Assembly: GCF_023111095.1 (NCBI RefSeq)
Contig: NZ_JALGYW010000011.1
Location: 1 to 64,000 of the forward strand
DNA length: 64,000 nt
DNA from: Maribellus sp. YY47
GTDB lineage: Bacteria; Bacteroidota; Bacteroidia; Bacteroidales; Prolixibacteraceae
Direction: 5' to 3'
The notes beneath the pieces were generated by a model. The model did no database searches and was not told the DNA's origin. It saw only the letters and a list, made by a program, of their open reading frames with translations. This document shows, one piece after another, positions 28,590 through 38,327 of this stretch; positions within the stretch are counted from its first letter, which is position 1; every line of letters starts with the position of its first letter. Made by a program: the position numbers and the translations under genes.

Positions 28590-29627
28590 CTATTCCTTAT
28601 TTTCAATTATTTGTTTCAGTTCCTCTTTACTTGGCAGAACGGTCTGATACTTGCTCGCGAAAATTTGTTGATTTTCCTTTGGCAAAGTTATTTTTACCAA
28701 AGTTTCATTTTTCTGTTTACACAGCACTATCCCGATTGTAAGATTTTCTTCGTTAGTCTTTTTAAACTCATCGTAGTAATTGACATACATTTGCATCTGC
28801 CCCAAATCCTGGTGCCTTAGTTTTCCAATTTTCAAATCAATAAGCACAAAACACTGCAGCAACCGATTATAGAAAACCAAATCCACATAAAAATGCTCAT
28901 CTTCAATTGTAATTCGTTGTTGCCTGCCAACAAATAAAAAGCCCTTCCCTAATTCGGTTAAGAAATGTTCCAGTTTGTTTATTATGGCTGTTTCGAGGTC
29001 TGATTCAGTGTATTTATCCTTTTCTTCCAGTCCAAGAAAATCCAGGACATAAGGTTCTTTAATTGTATCAACTGGTTTTGTTACAATCAGACCCTTTCTA
29101 CTCAGTTCTTTAACCTCTTCCTTATTTCTGCTTAAAGCCAATCGCTCGAAAAGCGAAGAATCGTATTGCCTTTCCAATTCCCGAACGGACCAACTGTTGT
29201 TCTCTGCTTCAATTTCATAGAAATTTCGTTCTTCTTCATTCTCAATTTTTATAAGATGAAGATAATGTGTCCAGCTTAAATGAAAAGGTGATTCAGATTT
29301 CCGCATCAGTGATGCGGATTTTTCAGATTCGTTAATGCGGCTTTTAAAAACAAGGTAAAAGTTGCGCATTCTTTCCAGGTTATAAACTGAATATCCTTTC
29401 CCGAATTCATCGGTAAGTCTCTGTGAAAGTTCCTTTAATACCGATTTCCCATATCCGGCACGCTCTTTACCTTGCTGTTCTTCTTCCACGATCAATTTTC
29501 CAACTTCAAAATATGTAATAACAATTGTTTGGTTTACATTTTTGACAATCGACCTTCTTGCCTCATTAAGTAAGTCTGCAATTCTACCAAACAACGGGTT
29601 ATTTTCTGACACCTTTATTTTGTCCAT
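28590..29627 (-). CDS. PD-(D/E)XK nuclease-like protein (DUF1016, YhcG type)
   Basis: 345 residues. The N-terminal helical DUF1016_N domain (1-170) has ITYFEVGKLIVEEEQQGKER, YGKSVLKELSQRL and YNLERMRNFYLVF. The C-terminal DUF1016 nuclease domain (175-340) shows a PD-(D/E)XK pattern: Asp in FYVDLVFYNR and DLK in FVLIDLKIG. Members are linked to mobile or recombination functions; the exact activity here is unknown. It sits alone between gldFG and lpxB, with AT-rich flanks (98 and 198 bases) and lower GC than its neighbours. That fits acquisition by transfer, though no ends or att sites are visible. Confidence 0.88.
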   Translation of the reverse strand: MDKIKVSENNPLFGRIADLLNEARRSIVKNVNQTIVITYFEVGKLIVEEEQQGKERAGYGKSVLKELSQRLTDEFGKGYSVYNLERMRNFYLVFKSRINESEKSASLMRKSESPFHLSWTHYLHLIKIENEEERNFYEIEAENNSWSVRELERQYDSSLFERLALSRNKEEVKELSRKGLIVTKPVDTIKEPYVLDFLGLEEKDKYTESDLETAIINKLEHFLTELGKGFLFVGRQQRITIEDEHFYVDLVFYNRLLQCFVLIDLKIGKLRHQDLGQMQMYVNYYDEFKKTNEENLTIGIVLCKQKNETLVKITLPKENQQIFASKYQTVLPSKEELKQIIENKE

Positions 29628-29825
29628 ATTGCGAAATTATGAAATACACTATCGATTTCGTACCTATCGTCTACCTCATACTCATCTCAAAATAAAAACT
29701 TCAATGCATATATCGCGAAAAACTGTGCTTTTTTTCCAAAAAAGGAATCGTCAGGCTAAAACTGTCATAACTACACAACAAACACAAATATCTCCACACA
29801 TATTGTTATTTGTGGTAAAACTACT

Positions 29826-30956
29826 TCATTCTTTCAGCAATGCAATCATTTCATCAGCCGCCCGCTTTGAACAGCCGGGATCGCCCATCATTTCCCACAA
29901 TAGCTGATAATCAGTATGAATCTTGGCCCGATATTCATTGTCGTAAAGTAGTTTTTGCATTTCTTCCTTTACGTTTTTCAAAGTCATTTTTGCCTGCACG
30001 AGTTCCCGCACAATTTCACGCTCCATGATGATATTCGGAAGCGATACGCCCACCATTTTAAAGATGAAATGCCGAAAAATAAAATCGGTCAGCCAACCTC
30101 CTTCCACTTTGTAAACTACAGTTTGCGGCACCCGAAACAAAGCCGTCTCCAGGGCCGCAGTACCCGAAGCAACAAGCGCTGTGTGTGCGTTATTCAGCAA
30201 ATCGTAGGTTTGATCGTAAATGAGTTTTATGCCCTTTCCGTTTAGGTAGGACTGATACAAAGCATCGTCGATACTTTTTACACCGGCCAGTACAAACTGA
30301 AAATCAGGAAAGATCCTGGAAATCGCCACCATAATCGGAAGCGTTCGCTTAATTTCCTGCACCCGGCTTCCGGCCAGTAAAGCAACAACCGGTCTTTCAT
30401 CCAGCTGATTATTAGCAGCAAACTCCGACTTCGTTAAAGCCGTTTTCTGAAACGACGAAAACGAATCCATCAGTGGGTTTCCCACATAATGAACTTCCAT
30501 GCCGTGTTTCCGGTAAAAGGCAGTTTCGAAAGGGAAAATGGTAAACATTTCGTCGACACAAGCTTTGATCTTTTTTACCCGGTATTCTTTCCAGGCCCAA
30601 ACCTTGGGAGAAATGTAATAGTAAACCTTGATGTTATGTTGTTTCGCAAACTCGGCAATCCGCAAGTTGAAACCTGGATAATCGATCAGGATCAGCACAT
30701 CGGGTTTAAATTGCAGGAGATCTTTTTTACAGAATTCGAGGTTCCGACCAATGGTTTTTAAATTCAGGATAACATTCAGAAAACCCATAAAAGCCATTTC
30801 GCGATAATGCTTTACCAACTCTCCTCCCACAGCCTGCATCAGGTCTCCCCCAAAAAAGCGGAATACAGCGTCCTGATCGGCTGCTTTCAACTCTTTCATC
30901 AGGTTCGATCCGTGCAAATCGCCTGAAGCCTCGCCTGCAATCAGATAATACCTCAT
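29826..30956 (-). CDS. lpxB: Lipid-A-disaccharide synthase
   Basis: 376 residues, GT19 family. It joins UDP-2,3-diacylglucosamine to lipid X to make the lipid A disaccharide at the inner face of the inner membrane. The start YYLIAGEASGDLHGSNLM is the family signature. VLIDYPGFNLRIAEFAKQ, YYISPKVWAWKEYRVKKI and VASGTAALETALFRVPQTVV are the other conserved segments. The gene follows the small membrane-protein gene with no gap and forms an operon with surE, a common arrangement in this phylum. Confidence 0.97.
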   Translation of the reverse strand: MRYYLIAGEASGDLHGSNLMKELKAADQDAVFRFFGGDLMQAVGGELVKHYREMAFMGFLNVILNLKTIGRNLEFCKKDLLQFKPDVLILIDYPGFNLRIAEFAKQHNIKVYYYISPKVWAWKEYRVKKIKACVDEMFTIFPFETAFYRKHGMEVHYVGNPLMDSFSSFQKTALTKSEFAANNQLDERPVVALLAGSRVQEIKRTLPIMVAISRIFPDFQFVLAGVKSIDDALYQSYLNGKGIKLIYDQTYDLLNNAHTALVASGTAALETALFRVPQTVVYKVEGGWLTDFIFRHFIFKMVGVSLPNIIMEREIVRELVQAKMTLKNVKEEMQKLLYDNEYRAKIHTDYQLLWEMMGDPGCSKRAADEMIALLKE

Positions 30957-31259
30957 TTATGCGGCTTTAGAAATTAACACCACAAAGGCATAAAGCAAGG
31001 TAGCCCCCAGCACTCCGCGTGCTGCACGTTCGTACTTTATTCTCAGAAAACCCCAAAATACCGCCAGGTTGGCAAAAACACACAAGCTTCCAATTTTGAT
31101 TAACGCGTGAATGCGCCATAATCCGGTCAGATATTCGGAAAAAGAAATTCCGGGTTGGCGCACCAGGTATACCATCAGAAAAATTACCAGGGGCAAAGCT
31201 AATCCTGCCAATAGCCCTGTTCCAACAGTATCGAGTTTATGTTTGCGGTTTTTAGGCAT
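30957..31259 (-). CDS. Small membrane protein between surE and lpxB
   Basis: 100 residues with three predicted membrane helices (about 11-31, 50-70 and 80-98). Not recognised. The basic N-terminus (MPKNRKHKLD) suggests an inside start. Packed without gaps between surE (one base) and lpxB (no base), it must be co-translated. The place suggests an envelope role, but nothing in the sequence shows it. Confidence 0.75.
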   Translation of the reverse strand: MPKNRKHKLDTVGTGLLAGLALPLVIFLMVYLVRQPGISFSEYLTGLWRIHALIKIGSLCVFANLAVFWGFLRIKYERAARGVLGATLLYAFVVLISKAA

Positions 31260-31260
31260 A

Positions 31261-32022
31261 TCAGAATTCCCAGTCTTTTAGTTGCTCCATGGTTTTGTAA
31301 CAGGTCATGTCGACGGTTACCGGAACTACCGATACAAAGTTATTTTTGATTGCGTGCATATCGGTTTCGGGTGCATCTTCCTCAAAATTTTTGAAATATC
31401 CTGCCAACCAGTGATACTCGCGCCCATGCGGATCTGTTCTTTTTTCGAACTCTTCGACCCATTTGCCATGTGCCTGCCGGCATATTTTTATTCCATTTGG
31501 CTTTCCTTTTGGAATGTTCACATTCAGACAAATATAGGGTGGCAGCCCATTTTCCAAAACACTTTGAAAAACGCGTGCGACAATCATCTTGGCCTTTGAG
31601 AAATCAGCATCGGCACTGTAATCATCCAACGAAAATCCAATCGAAGGCACTCCATGAAGTCCGCCTTCGATGGCAGCCCCCATCGTTCCACTGTAAATTA
31701 CACTGATGGAAGAATTTAAACCGTGATTGATTCCGGAAACCACATAATCGGGTGTTCGCGGCAACAGGTTATTAAAACTTAATTTTACGCTATCGACCGG
31801 AGTGCCGTTGCTTTTGTAGGTGGGAACCCCGTGAATCTGGTCGACCGGAGTTGCCCGCAAAGGCTGATCTACCGTTATTCCGCAGGCCTTGCCCGACATG
31901 GAAACTTCGGAAGAAATTACGATTACGTCTCCGAAAAACTGCATCACTTCAACCAACTCCTTCAGCCCTTTGGCATGAATTCCGTCGTCGTTGGTTACTA
32001 ATATTAATGGCTTATCTGACAT
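31261..32022 (-). CDS. surE: 5'/3'-nucleotidase SurE
   Basis: 253 residues. It removes phosphate from nucleoside monophosphates in the cytoplasm using a divalent metal. ILVTNDDGIHAKGL carries the metal-binding Asp pair. VVISSEVSMSGKACGITVDQ, SNGTPVDSVKL and YSGTMGAAIEGG are the other SurE motifs, including the metal-site Ser and Asn. A longer reading starting at 32112 would add 30 unrelated residues, but an exact -7 element (TATCTTTG, 32042-32049 on this strand) lies inside that extension, so ATG 32022 is chosen. First gene of the surE-membrane protein-lpxB operon. Confidence 0.96.
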   Translation of the reverse strand: MSDKPLILVTNDDGIHAKGLKELVEVMQFFGDVIVISSEVSMSGKACGITVDQPLRATPVDQIHGVPTYKSNGTPVDSVKLSFNNLLPRTPDYVVSGINHGLNSSISVIYSGTMGAAIEGGLHGVPSIGFSLDDYSADADFSKAKMIVARVFQSVLENGLPPYICLNVNIPKGKPNGIKICRQAHGKWVEEFEKRTDPHGREYHWLAGYFKNFEEDAPETDMHAIKNNFVSVVPVTVDMTCYKTMEQLKDWEF

Positions 32023-32041
32023 ACATTTTATATGTGAGCAA

Positions 32042-32049
32042 CAAAGATA
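32042..32049 (-). promoter_or_regulatory. -7 promoter element of surE-lpxB
   Basis: On the minus strand this reads TATCTTTG, an exact TAnnTTTG match. The expected transcription start is about 32035, 13 bases before the surE ATG. Confidence 0.6.
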
Positions 32050-32300
32050 ATCAGAAAATAAAAGGATAAAGAAAGAAATGTCATTATGCGCCAATTTCTT
32101 GGACTTTACCATTTTTCGCGCTGAAGTTCAAGAGCGATGCTAAAAACGGGCCCAGGTAAATCCTCCGGGTTCATCCCCAACCTTTTTAATATTTAAAAAA
32201 ACACCTTAACTACCTTCATGCATTTTTACTATTTTTAACCCTGATACAGATGACGCTTATCCTGTACCAACATAAAACCAAGAAAGAACAGAAAAAAGCC

Positions 32301-33335
32301 ATGCGGAAGATTCTTGCAGTGGATGACAATTTGATAAACCTCGAGCTTCTTGCCCACATTATCCGAAAGTACTATCCAGACTTTCAGTTTATTTCGGCAC
32401 TAAGTGGTGAAGAGGGAATTCAGAAGGCGACAAAAGAGTTACCCGATCTTGTGTTGCTCGATATTATGATGCCCGGACTCGATGGTTATGAAACCTGTCG
32501 TATTTTAAAAGAAAATGTAAAGACCAAACAGATTCCTATTATCATGGTTTCGGCCCTTGGACACGACAGTACAGAACGTTCAAAAGGGCTGAATGCAGGC
32601 GCTGATTCCTTTCTTTCGAAACCCTACGACCAGTCCGAATTATCGGCACAAATCAATGTAGCGCTGCGCATTAAAGACTACCAGGAACGTCTCCGGAAAC
32701 TAAATTCGGAGCTAACACTGGTTGAAGAACGCGAACGTCGCCGGATTGCAGAAAACCTGCACGACAGTTTAGGGCAAACTCTTTCACTCGCGTTTATGAA
32801 CCTGTCGTCGATTGACCTCGAGAACTGCTCTCCGCAAGTAAAAAAGACCGTTGAATTTACTTCTGAATTGCTCAATAAAGCGATTAAAGAATCACGGGAA
32901 CTGACATACGACCTGAGTCCACCCATCCTCTATGAACTCGGGTTTATTCCGGCAGTGAGGTGGAAGTTGGATCAATTTGAAAAAAATCACCAGATTAAAA
33001 CCGTTTTCAACGTTAAAAATTACCAAAACGGACAGACCAAAGAAAATGAAATTTTTCTCTATCGAACTATTGGTGAACTACTTACCAACATCAACAAACA
33101 TGCAAAAGCTTCTAAAGTAGAAGTTTCGGTAGAGACCAACAACCATGCTGATATTATCGTGGTTGAAGACAATGGCATTGGAATTAATCCCGAAAAAATA
33201 AAGACACCCAGTTCGGGAGGAGGATTTGGTTTATTAAGCATTTCGGAACGCATCGACAGTATTAACGGATCCTTTAAAATACATTCAACCACAAAGGGAA
33301 CACGAGCTGAAATAATATTACCGATAAGCCGTTAA
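32301..33335 (+). CDS. Soluble receiver-histidine kinase fusion
   Basis: 344 residues with the receiver domain first. REC (1-120) has the acidic pair in ILAVDDN, the phospho-acceptor Asp54 in VLLDIMMPGLDGY and Lys in FLSKPYDQ. A short coiled coil leads to HisKA_3 (His154 in NLHDSLGQT) and a HATPase domain (LLTNINKHAKASK, EDNGIGI, GGGFGLLSISERI). There is no membrane segment, so it is cytoplasmic and probably takes phosphate from, or is switched by, another kinase. A NarL regulator gene follows 35 bases later and is the likely partner. ATG 32250 would add 17 residues; the ATG directly before ILAVDDN is preferred. Confidence 0.88.
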   Translation: MRKILAVDDNLINLELLAHIIRKYYPDFQFISALSGEEGIQKATKELPDLVLLDIMMPGLDGYETCRILKENVKTKQIPIIMVSALGHDSTERSKGLNAGADSFLSKPYDQSELSAQINVALRIKDYQERLRKLNSELTLVEERERRRIAENLHDSLGQTLSLAFMNLSSIDLENCSPQVKKTVEFTSELLNKAIKESRELTYDLSPPILYELGFIPAVRWKLDQFEKNHQIKTVFNVKNYQNGQTKENEIFLYRTIGELLTNINKHAKASKVEVSVETNNHADIIVVEDNGIGINPEKIKTPSSGGGFGLLSISERIDSINGSFKIHSTTKGTRAEIILPISR

Positions 33336-33370
33336 TAAATTGACAGAATTAACAACCCAAGTATAGAACA

Positions 33371-34015
33371 ATGAAAATTAAAGTTATTGTTGCCGACGAC
33401 CACCAACTATTCAGAGAAGGCCTAAAGAACCTGTTGGAAACCGACCAAACGATTGAAGTAATTGCCCAATCGGAAAATGGGATAGCCGCCATTGAGCTGG
33501 CACAACGCCTAAAACCGGATGTACTTTTAACCGACATCGCGATGCCCGAAATGAACGGAATTGAAGCTACCCGGCTGATCAAAGAAAAATTACCGGATGT
33601 AAAGGTAGTTGCAGTATCAATGCATTCTGACAAGCAATACGTAAAAGGAATGCTGGAAGCAGGCGCCGATGCCTACCTGCTGAAAAATTCCACGCACCGT
33701 CAACTAATCGACGCGGTTCATTCTGTTTTTAACGGAAAGAAATTTCTGAGTGAAGACATTACCGAGCTGGTGATTAACGGATATCTCGACTCCGCCAACA
33801 TAAAAGACGACAGCTACAACCAGTTGTCGGAGCGGGAAAAAGAGATTTTTCTGTTACTGGCCGAAGGTGTTTCCACCCGTGAAATAGGAGAAAAATTATT
33901 TATCAGTGTGAAAACAGTGGGGACTCACAAACAAAACATACTCGATAAACTTGACCTGAAAAATAATTCGGATGTGGTAAAGTTTGCCCTAAAAAAGGGA
34001 TTGATTCACCTGTAA
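33371..34015 (+). CDS. NarL/LuxR-type response regulator
   Basis: 214 residues. The receiver (1-120) has Asp55 in LLTDIAMPEMNG and the switch region VVAVSMHSDKQY with LLKNSTH. A LuxR-type HTH (about 145-208) contains LSEREKEIFLLLAEGVSTRE and SVKTVGTHKQNILDKL. It is the likely output of the receiver-kinase fusion 35 bases upstream. Similar in plan to the regulator at 14335, but encoded with a soluble rather than membrane kinase. Confidence 0.92.
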   Translation: MKIKVIVADDHQLFREGLKNLLETDQTIEVIAQSENGIAAIELAQRLKPDVLLTDIAMPEMNGIEATRLIKEKLPDVKVVAVSMHSDKQYVKGMLEAGADAYLLKNSTHRQLIDAVHSVFNGKKFLSEDITELVINGYLDSANIKDDSYNQLSEREKEIFLLLAEGVSTREIGEKLFISVKTVGTHKQNILDKLDLKNNSDVVKFALKKGLIHL

Positions 34016-34219
34016 TAAAAGACCGGCAATACTTTTTACCGATTTTCCCGATCATACTCCCGGGTGAAAACGATCGATTCCGAAAATCTTTTTGTAGATT
34101 CATAGCAGGCTTCTTTTTTCTGTTCACGTTCGCGACAACCAAAATGGAAGCTGACTCGCATGAATTACGCTAAACAGTTTTTGCAGAGCTGTTACTGCAA
34201 AACAAAAGATAAAGATGGT

Positions 34220-35341
34220 ATGAAAAAGATCGTTGTACTTGGCGCCGGATTAGTAGGTAGCGTTATCGCCAAAGACTTGTCGAAAAACCATGTGGTTACC
34301 AGTGTTGATGTAAACCCTGACACTGCAGGTAAATTTTTGGAATTCCCGTCAATCCAAACAATCCAGGCCGATCTCTCCGATCCTGGAAAAATAAAGGAAA
34401 TTGTCAGTAGATTTGATCTGGTTATAGGTGCCGTTCCCGGATTTATGGGCTACCAAACTATGAAAGCGGTGATTGAAGCAGGGCGCAACATGGTCGACAT
34501 CTCGTTTATGTCCGAAGACTTTCTGAGCTTAAATGGCCTCGCGCAAAAGCATAAAGTAACTGTAATAGCCGATTGCGGAGTAGCCCCGGGAATGGGTAAT
34601 ATAATTTTGGGACATCACAACCGGGAAATGAATGTACAGTTATACGAATGCCTGGTTGGCGGCCTCCCGGTAATACGCGAATGGCCCTACGAATACAAAG
34701 CCGTCTTCTCTCCCATCGATGTAATTGAAGAGTACACCCGGCCTGCCCGTTACATTCAAAACTATGAGAGGATAACCAAAGAAGCGCTTTCTGATCCGGA
34801 GCTCATCCATTTTGATAACGTGGGAACACTGGAATCCTGGAATTCTGACGGTTTGCGTTCGCTCATGTTTACCATGAAAAACATCCCCCATATGATCGAA
34901 AAGACACTTCGTTATCCGGGATGTATTGAATATTTGAAGGTCCTGCGTGAATCCGGTTTTTTCTCCTACGAGGAGCTTGACGTGAATGGAGTAAAGATCC
35001 GTCCGATTGATATTACGGCCAAATTGCTTTTCCCCAAATGGAAACTCAAAGAGGGCGAGGAAGATTTTACCATTATGCGGATTACCATCAAAGGAATTGA
35101 GAATGGAGTCGAAAAAACGGTTACCTACAATCTGCTGGATAAGTACGACCGCGAAAGTAAAACCATATCAATGGCCCGAACTACGGGCTATACCTGCACA
35201 GCAGTTGCCAGTTTATTGCTCGACGGCGGATTTTCTGCGCACGGAGTGCATGCTCCTGAAGCAGTTGGCGCAGGAATTGGAAACCTGGGCTACATTCTGA
35301 AGTACCTGGAAGAAAGAAAGGTGATCTACCGACGCTCGTAA
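34220..35341 (+). CDS. Saccharopine dehydrogenase-family oxidoreductase
   Basis: 373 residues. The N-terminal Rossmann domain has the NAD(P) loop VVLGAGLVGSVIAKDL and the acidic SVDVNPD after the second strand. The middle and C-terminal parts (ADCGVAPGMGNIILGHH, HGVHAPEAVGAGIGNLGYI) match the LYS9/saccharopine reductase-type family. It likely acts on a lysine-derived or other amino-acid imine/ketoacid pair, possibly in lysine breakdown; substrate specificity cannot be read. An ATG at 34160 would add 20 residues of low-complexity sequence, so the one directly before KKIVVLGAG is chosen. It stands alone, 204 bases after the regulator. Confidence 0.88.
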   Translation: MKKIVVLGAGLVGSVIAKDLSKNHVVTSVDVNPDTAGKFLEFPSIQTIQADLSDPGKIKEIVSRFDLVIGAVPGFMGYQTMKAVIEAGRNMVDISFMSEDFLSLNGLAQKHKVTVIADCGVAPGMGNIILGHHNREMNVQLYECLVGGLPVIREWPYEYKAVFSPIDVIEEYTRPARYIQNYERITKEALSDPELIHFDNVGTLESWNSDGLRSLMFTMKNIPHMIEKTLRYPGCIEYLKVLRESGFFSYEELDVNGVKIRPIDITAKLLFPKWKLKEGEEDFTIMRITIKGIENGVEKTVTYNLLDKYDRESKTISMARTTGYTCTAVASLLLDGGFSAHGVHAPEAVGAGIGNLGYILKYLEERKVIYRRS

Positions 35342-35506
35342 TTGGCACTTTTAAACCTTTCTGCTCAAAAAATGTCTTTGTTTTCGGTAACTAAACTAAC
35401 TTAAACGACCAATTTTTAATCAAAATCCTGACAAAAAAGGAATGAGCCCAATTAAGTGTTCTCTCTCAAAAACGGCATTAAACTTAAATCCAAATAAGCA
35501 TAAGGC

Positions 35507-38278
35507 ATGAAAAAACTCTTGTTCATTTTTACCTTTTCTCTTCTTGCGACTCTGGCATTTGCCCAGGAAGAAAAGCGCCCGCTAACGTTTGACGACATCT
35601 TAAAATGGAACCGTATTACGGAAACCCACATTTCACACAATGGCAAGTACATCGTATACAAAGAGGAACCATGGAAGGGAGATCCTGTACTAAAAATAAC
35701 CACTCCTGCAGGCGAAGAAAAAGCTTCAATTCCTTGTGGAACCGGTGCCGAAATTACTGCGGACTCCAGATTCCTGGTGTTTACCTTAAAAGCCCCGGAA
35801 GATTCTGTTCGCTTGCTAAAACTGAAAAAAACGAAGAAAGAAGATTTACCAAAGGATAAGCTGGCAATTTACGATCTGACCAACGATTCTCAGGTAGTGA
35901 TTGATCAGATAAAATCGTACAAAGTGCCGGAAGAATGGTCGGGTTGGATCGCTTACCAGGCAGAACAAGCAGATACTGCTTCAACTTCTGAAAAAAAAGA
36001 AAAGAAAAACGACAAAGATGAAGCGCTGCCGCTTGTTATCAAAAACCTACTGAATGGTGCCGAAAAAGAATTCCCGGCGGTAAACAGTTACGAATTTGCC
36101 GAAGAGAACGAGTTACTTGCTTTTGTTTCTGAAGGCGATAGTGTTTTTGACGCCGGTGTTTACGTTTTTAATTTTGAAAATGAAAGCGCACTAAAGATTT
36201 TGGATGGCAAAGGAGAGGTTAAGCAGTTAACCTTAAGCAAATCTGATGACAAACTGGCTTTTCTTGCCGATACAACCGATTCAAAGAAGAAAAAATATGC
36301 ACTTTACTATTGGGAAGGAAATGAACCGGCAGCAATAATTGTCGACAACCAAAACAACGCAATTCCCGAAGGCTGGGAAATTAGTCCCAACGGGCAGCTC
36401 TCGTTTTCAGAAAACAATGAACGACTGTTTTTTGGCACTGCGCCACAACAACCTGAAAAAGACTCAACGATTCTGGAGGAAGAAATCCCGGTGCTCGATA
36501 TCTGGAATTGGAAGGAAGAACAACTGCAAACTGTCCAACTATACAACAAACCGCAGGATGAGAAAAAAACTTACCTGGCTGTAGTTCATCTGGCCAACAA
36601 CAAAGCGATACAACTGGAAACCGAACTTTTTTCGGGCATCGATCCGATCAATAAAGGCAATGCCGATCAGTTACTGGCCTATTCCAATCATCCTTACGCG
36701 GTACAAACCATGTGGGAAGGCCAACCTTACCATCTCGATTTTTACCTGGTCGACATCAATACCGGCGCATACAAAATGATCAAAAAAGATTGCCGTGCCC
36801 GGCCTATGTCTTCTCCTGATGGAAATTACCTGTACTGGTACAATGCCATAGATACCACCTGGAATTCCTACAATATTACGAGTGGACAAGAATTTGTAAT
36901 TACATTGCCCCAACAGATTCAGGTGGCTGATGAATTGAACGATATTCCCAATCCTCCTTCAGCTTACGGAAGCGCCGGTTGGCTAAAAGATGACAAAGCC
37001 TTATTGATTTACGACCGTTACGATTTATGGCAGATCGATCCGGAAAACAAATCAAAACCCATCAACCTCACACAAAATGGCAGAGCAGAGAAAATCAGCT
37101 ATCGTCTGGTAAGGTTCAATGCCAAACGGGGTGAAGCTGTTGATCCTTCAGAAAAAGTGCTGCTTAAGGCTTTTGATGAAAAGAGTAAAGCCGACAGCTA
37201 TTATTCGTTCGATTTGGAAAAACCGGGAAACAAGAAAACACTGCTCAAAGGAAATTTTATGCTCAGCATACCGGATAAAGCCGAGGATGCGGAACTGCTT
37301 GTATTTACGAAACAAAATTTTCAGACCTACCCCAACCTGCTGGCTACCGACCTGAGTTTCAAAAAACAGGTACAGCTTTCGGATGCAGCTCCTCAACAAA
37401 AAGACTTTATTTGGGGAACAGCCGAATTGGTTTCGTGGCGTTCGCTCGACGGACTTGTACTGGAAGGAACATTGCACAAACCGGAAAATTTCGATTCGAA
37501 TAAAAAATATCCGATGATCGTAAACTTCTACGAGAAAAGTTCGGATGAACTGTTGAGCTACCACATGCCTGAAAACCATCGTTCCACGATCGACTATCAT
37601 TATTACACCAGCAACGGTTATGTTGTTTTTAATCCCGATGTGTATTACAAAGAAGGTTATCCGGGAGAATCAGCCTTTAACTGTGTAATGCCAGGGGTCA
37701 ACCATATCGTTAAAATGGGCTTTGTCGATCCGAAACGGATCGGGGCACAGGGGCACAGCTGGGGCGGCTACCAGGTTGCATATCTGGCCACCCGCACCAA
37801 CATGTTTTCAGCCATCGAATCGGGAGCACCCGTTGTCAACATGTTTAGCGCTTATGGCGGCATCCGCTGGGGATCGGGAATGAACCGCTCTTTCCAATAC
37901 GAACATACCCAAAGCCGCATCGGAAAATCGATTTGGGAAGCACCACTGCGCTACCTGGAAAATTCGCCATTGTTCACCCTGGATAAAATACAAACACCCA
38001 TTCTGATTATGCACAACGACGATGACGGAGCTGTGCCGTGGTACCAGGGAATAGAGTTTTTTGTCGGCTTGAGAAGACTGGGCAAACCCAGCTGGCTGTT
38101 AAATTACAACGAAGCTGACCATTGGCCGTTAAAAATCAGGGATAAGCATGATTTTCAGATTCGAATGGCGCAGTTTTTTGATCATTACCTTAAAAATGCG
38201 CCGATGCCCGTTTGGATGAAAGAAGGAATTCCTGCCACAAAAAAAGGAATAGAAATGGGCTACGAACTCACAAAGTAA
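35507..38278 (+). CDS. Secreted S9-family (prolyl oligopeptidase-like) peptidase
   Basis: 923 residues with a signal peptide ending LAFAQ. The first 650 residues form a WD40/PD40-type beta-propeller with an acidic, Lys-rich loop (about 150-175). The C-terminal 270 residues are an alpha/beta-hydrolase with the catalytic triad Ser751 (GHSWGGYQ), Asp840 (HNDDDGAVPW) and His872 (NEADHWPLK). It is longer than DPP4-like members (about 700), mainly in the propeller half. Likely a periplasmic or surface peptidase that trims peptides. A bidirectional terminator follows 24 bases after the stop. Confidence 0.92.
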   Translation: MKKLLFIFTFSLLATLAFAQEEKRPLTFDDILKWNRITETHISHNGKYIVYKEEPWKGDPVLKITTPAGEEKASIPCGTGAEITADSRFLVFTLKAPEDSVRLLKLKKTKKEDLPKDKLAIYDLTNDSQVVIDQIKSYKVPEEWSGWIAYQAEQADTASTSEKKEKKNDKDEALPLVIKNLLNGAEKEFPAVNSYEFAEENELLAFVSEGDSVFDAGVYVFNFENESALKILDGKGEVKQLTLSKSDDKLAFLADTTDSKKKKYALYYWEGNEPAAIIVDNQNNAIPEGWEISPNGQLSFSENNERLFFGTAPQQPEKDSTILEEEIPVLDIWNWKEEQLQTVQLYNKPQDEKKTYLAVVHLANNKAIQLETELFSGIDPINKGNADQLLAYSNHPYAVQTMWEGQPYHLDFYLVDINTGAYKMIKKDCRARPMSSPDGNYLYWYNAIDTTWNSYNITSGQEFVITLPQQIQVADELNDIPNPPSAYGSAGWLKDDKALLIYDRYDLWQIDPENKSKPINLTQNGRAEKISYRLVRFNAKRGEAVDPSEKVLLKAFDEKSKADSYYSFDLEKPGNKKTLLKGNFMLSIPDKAEDAELLVFTKQNFQTYPNLLATDLSFKKQVQLSDAAPQQKDFIWGTAELVSWRSLDGLVLEGTLHKPENFDSNKKYPMIVNFYEKSSDELLSYHMPENHRSTIDYHYYTSNGYVVFNPDVYYKEGYPGESAFNCVMPGVNHIVKMGFVDPKRIGAQGHSWGGYQVAYLATRTNMFSAIESGAPVVNMFSAYGGIRWGSGMNRSFQYEHTQSRIGKSIWEAPLRYLENSPLFTLDKIQTPILIMHNDDDGAVPWYQGIEFFVGLRRLGKPSWLLNYNEADHWPLKIRDKHDFQIRMAQFFDHYLKNAPMPVWMKEGIPATKKGIEMGYELTK

Positions 38279-38301
38279 TACAAGGATAATCTGCAATTGA
38301 A

Positions 38302-38325
38302 AAAGGATTCTGAATGGAATCCTTT
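38302..38325. terminator. Bidirectional terminator
   Basis: 9-bp perfect stem AAAGGATTC/GAATCCTTT with a 6-base loop between two convergent genes. A T-rich stretch follows on the plus side (ctttatttg) and TTTTCAATTG on the minus side. It serves the peptidase gene and the small DUF2007 gene. Confidence 0.75.
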
Positions 38326-38327
38326 CT

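Noticed and set aside
32023-32112. N-terminal extension of SurE by 30 residues
   Set aside because: The extension contains an exact promoter -7 element on the coding strand, and SurE proteins start at MSDKPLILVTNDDG-like sequence.
37148-37600. 150-codon minus-strand frame inside the S9 peptidase gene
   Set aside because: Antisense to the peptidase domain; composition (many Phe, Ile, Arg) and lack of any motif mark it as a shadow.
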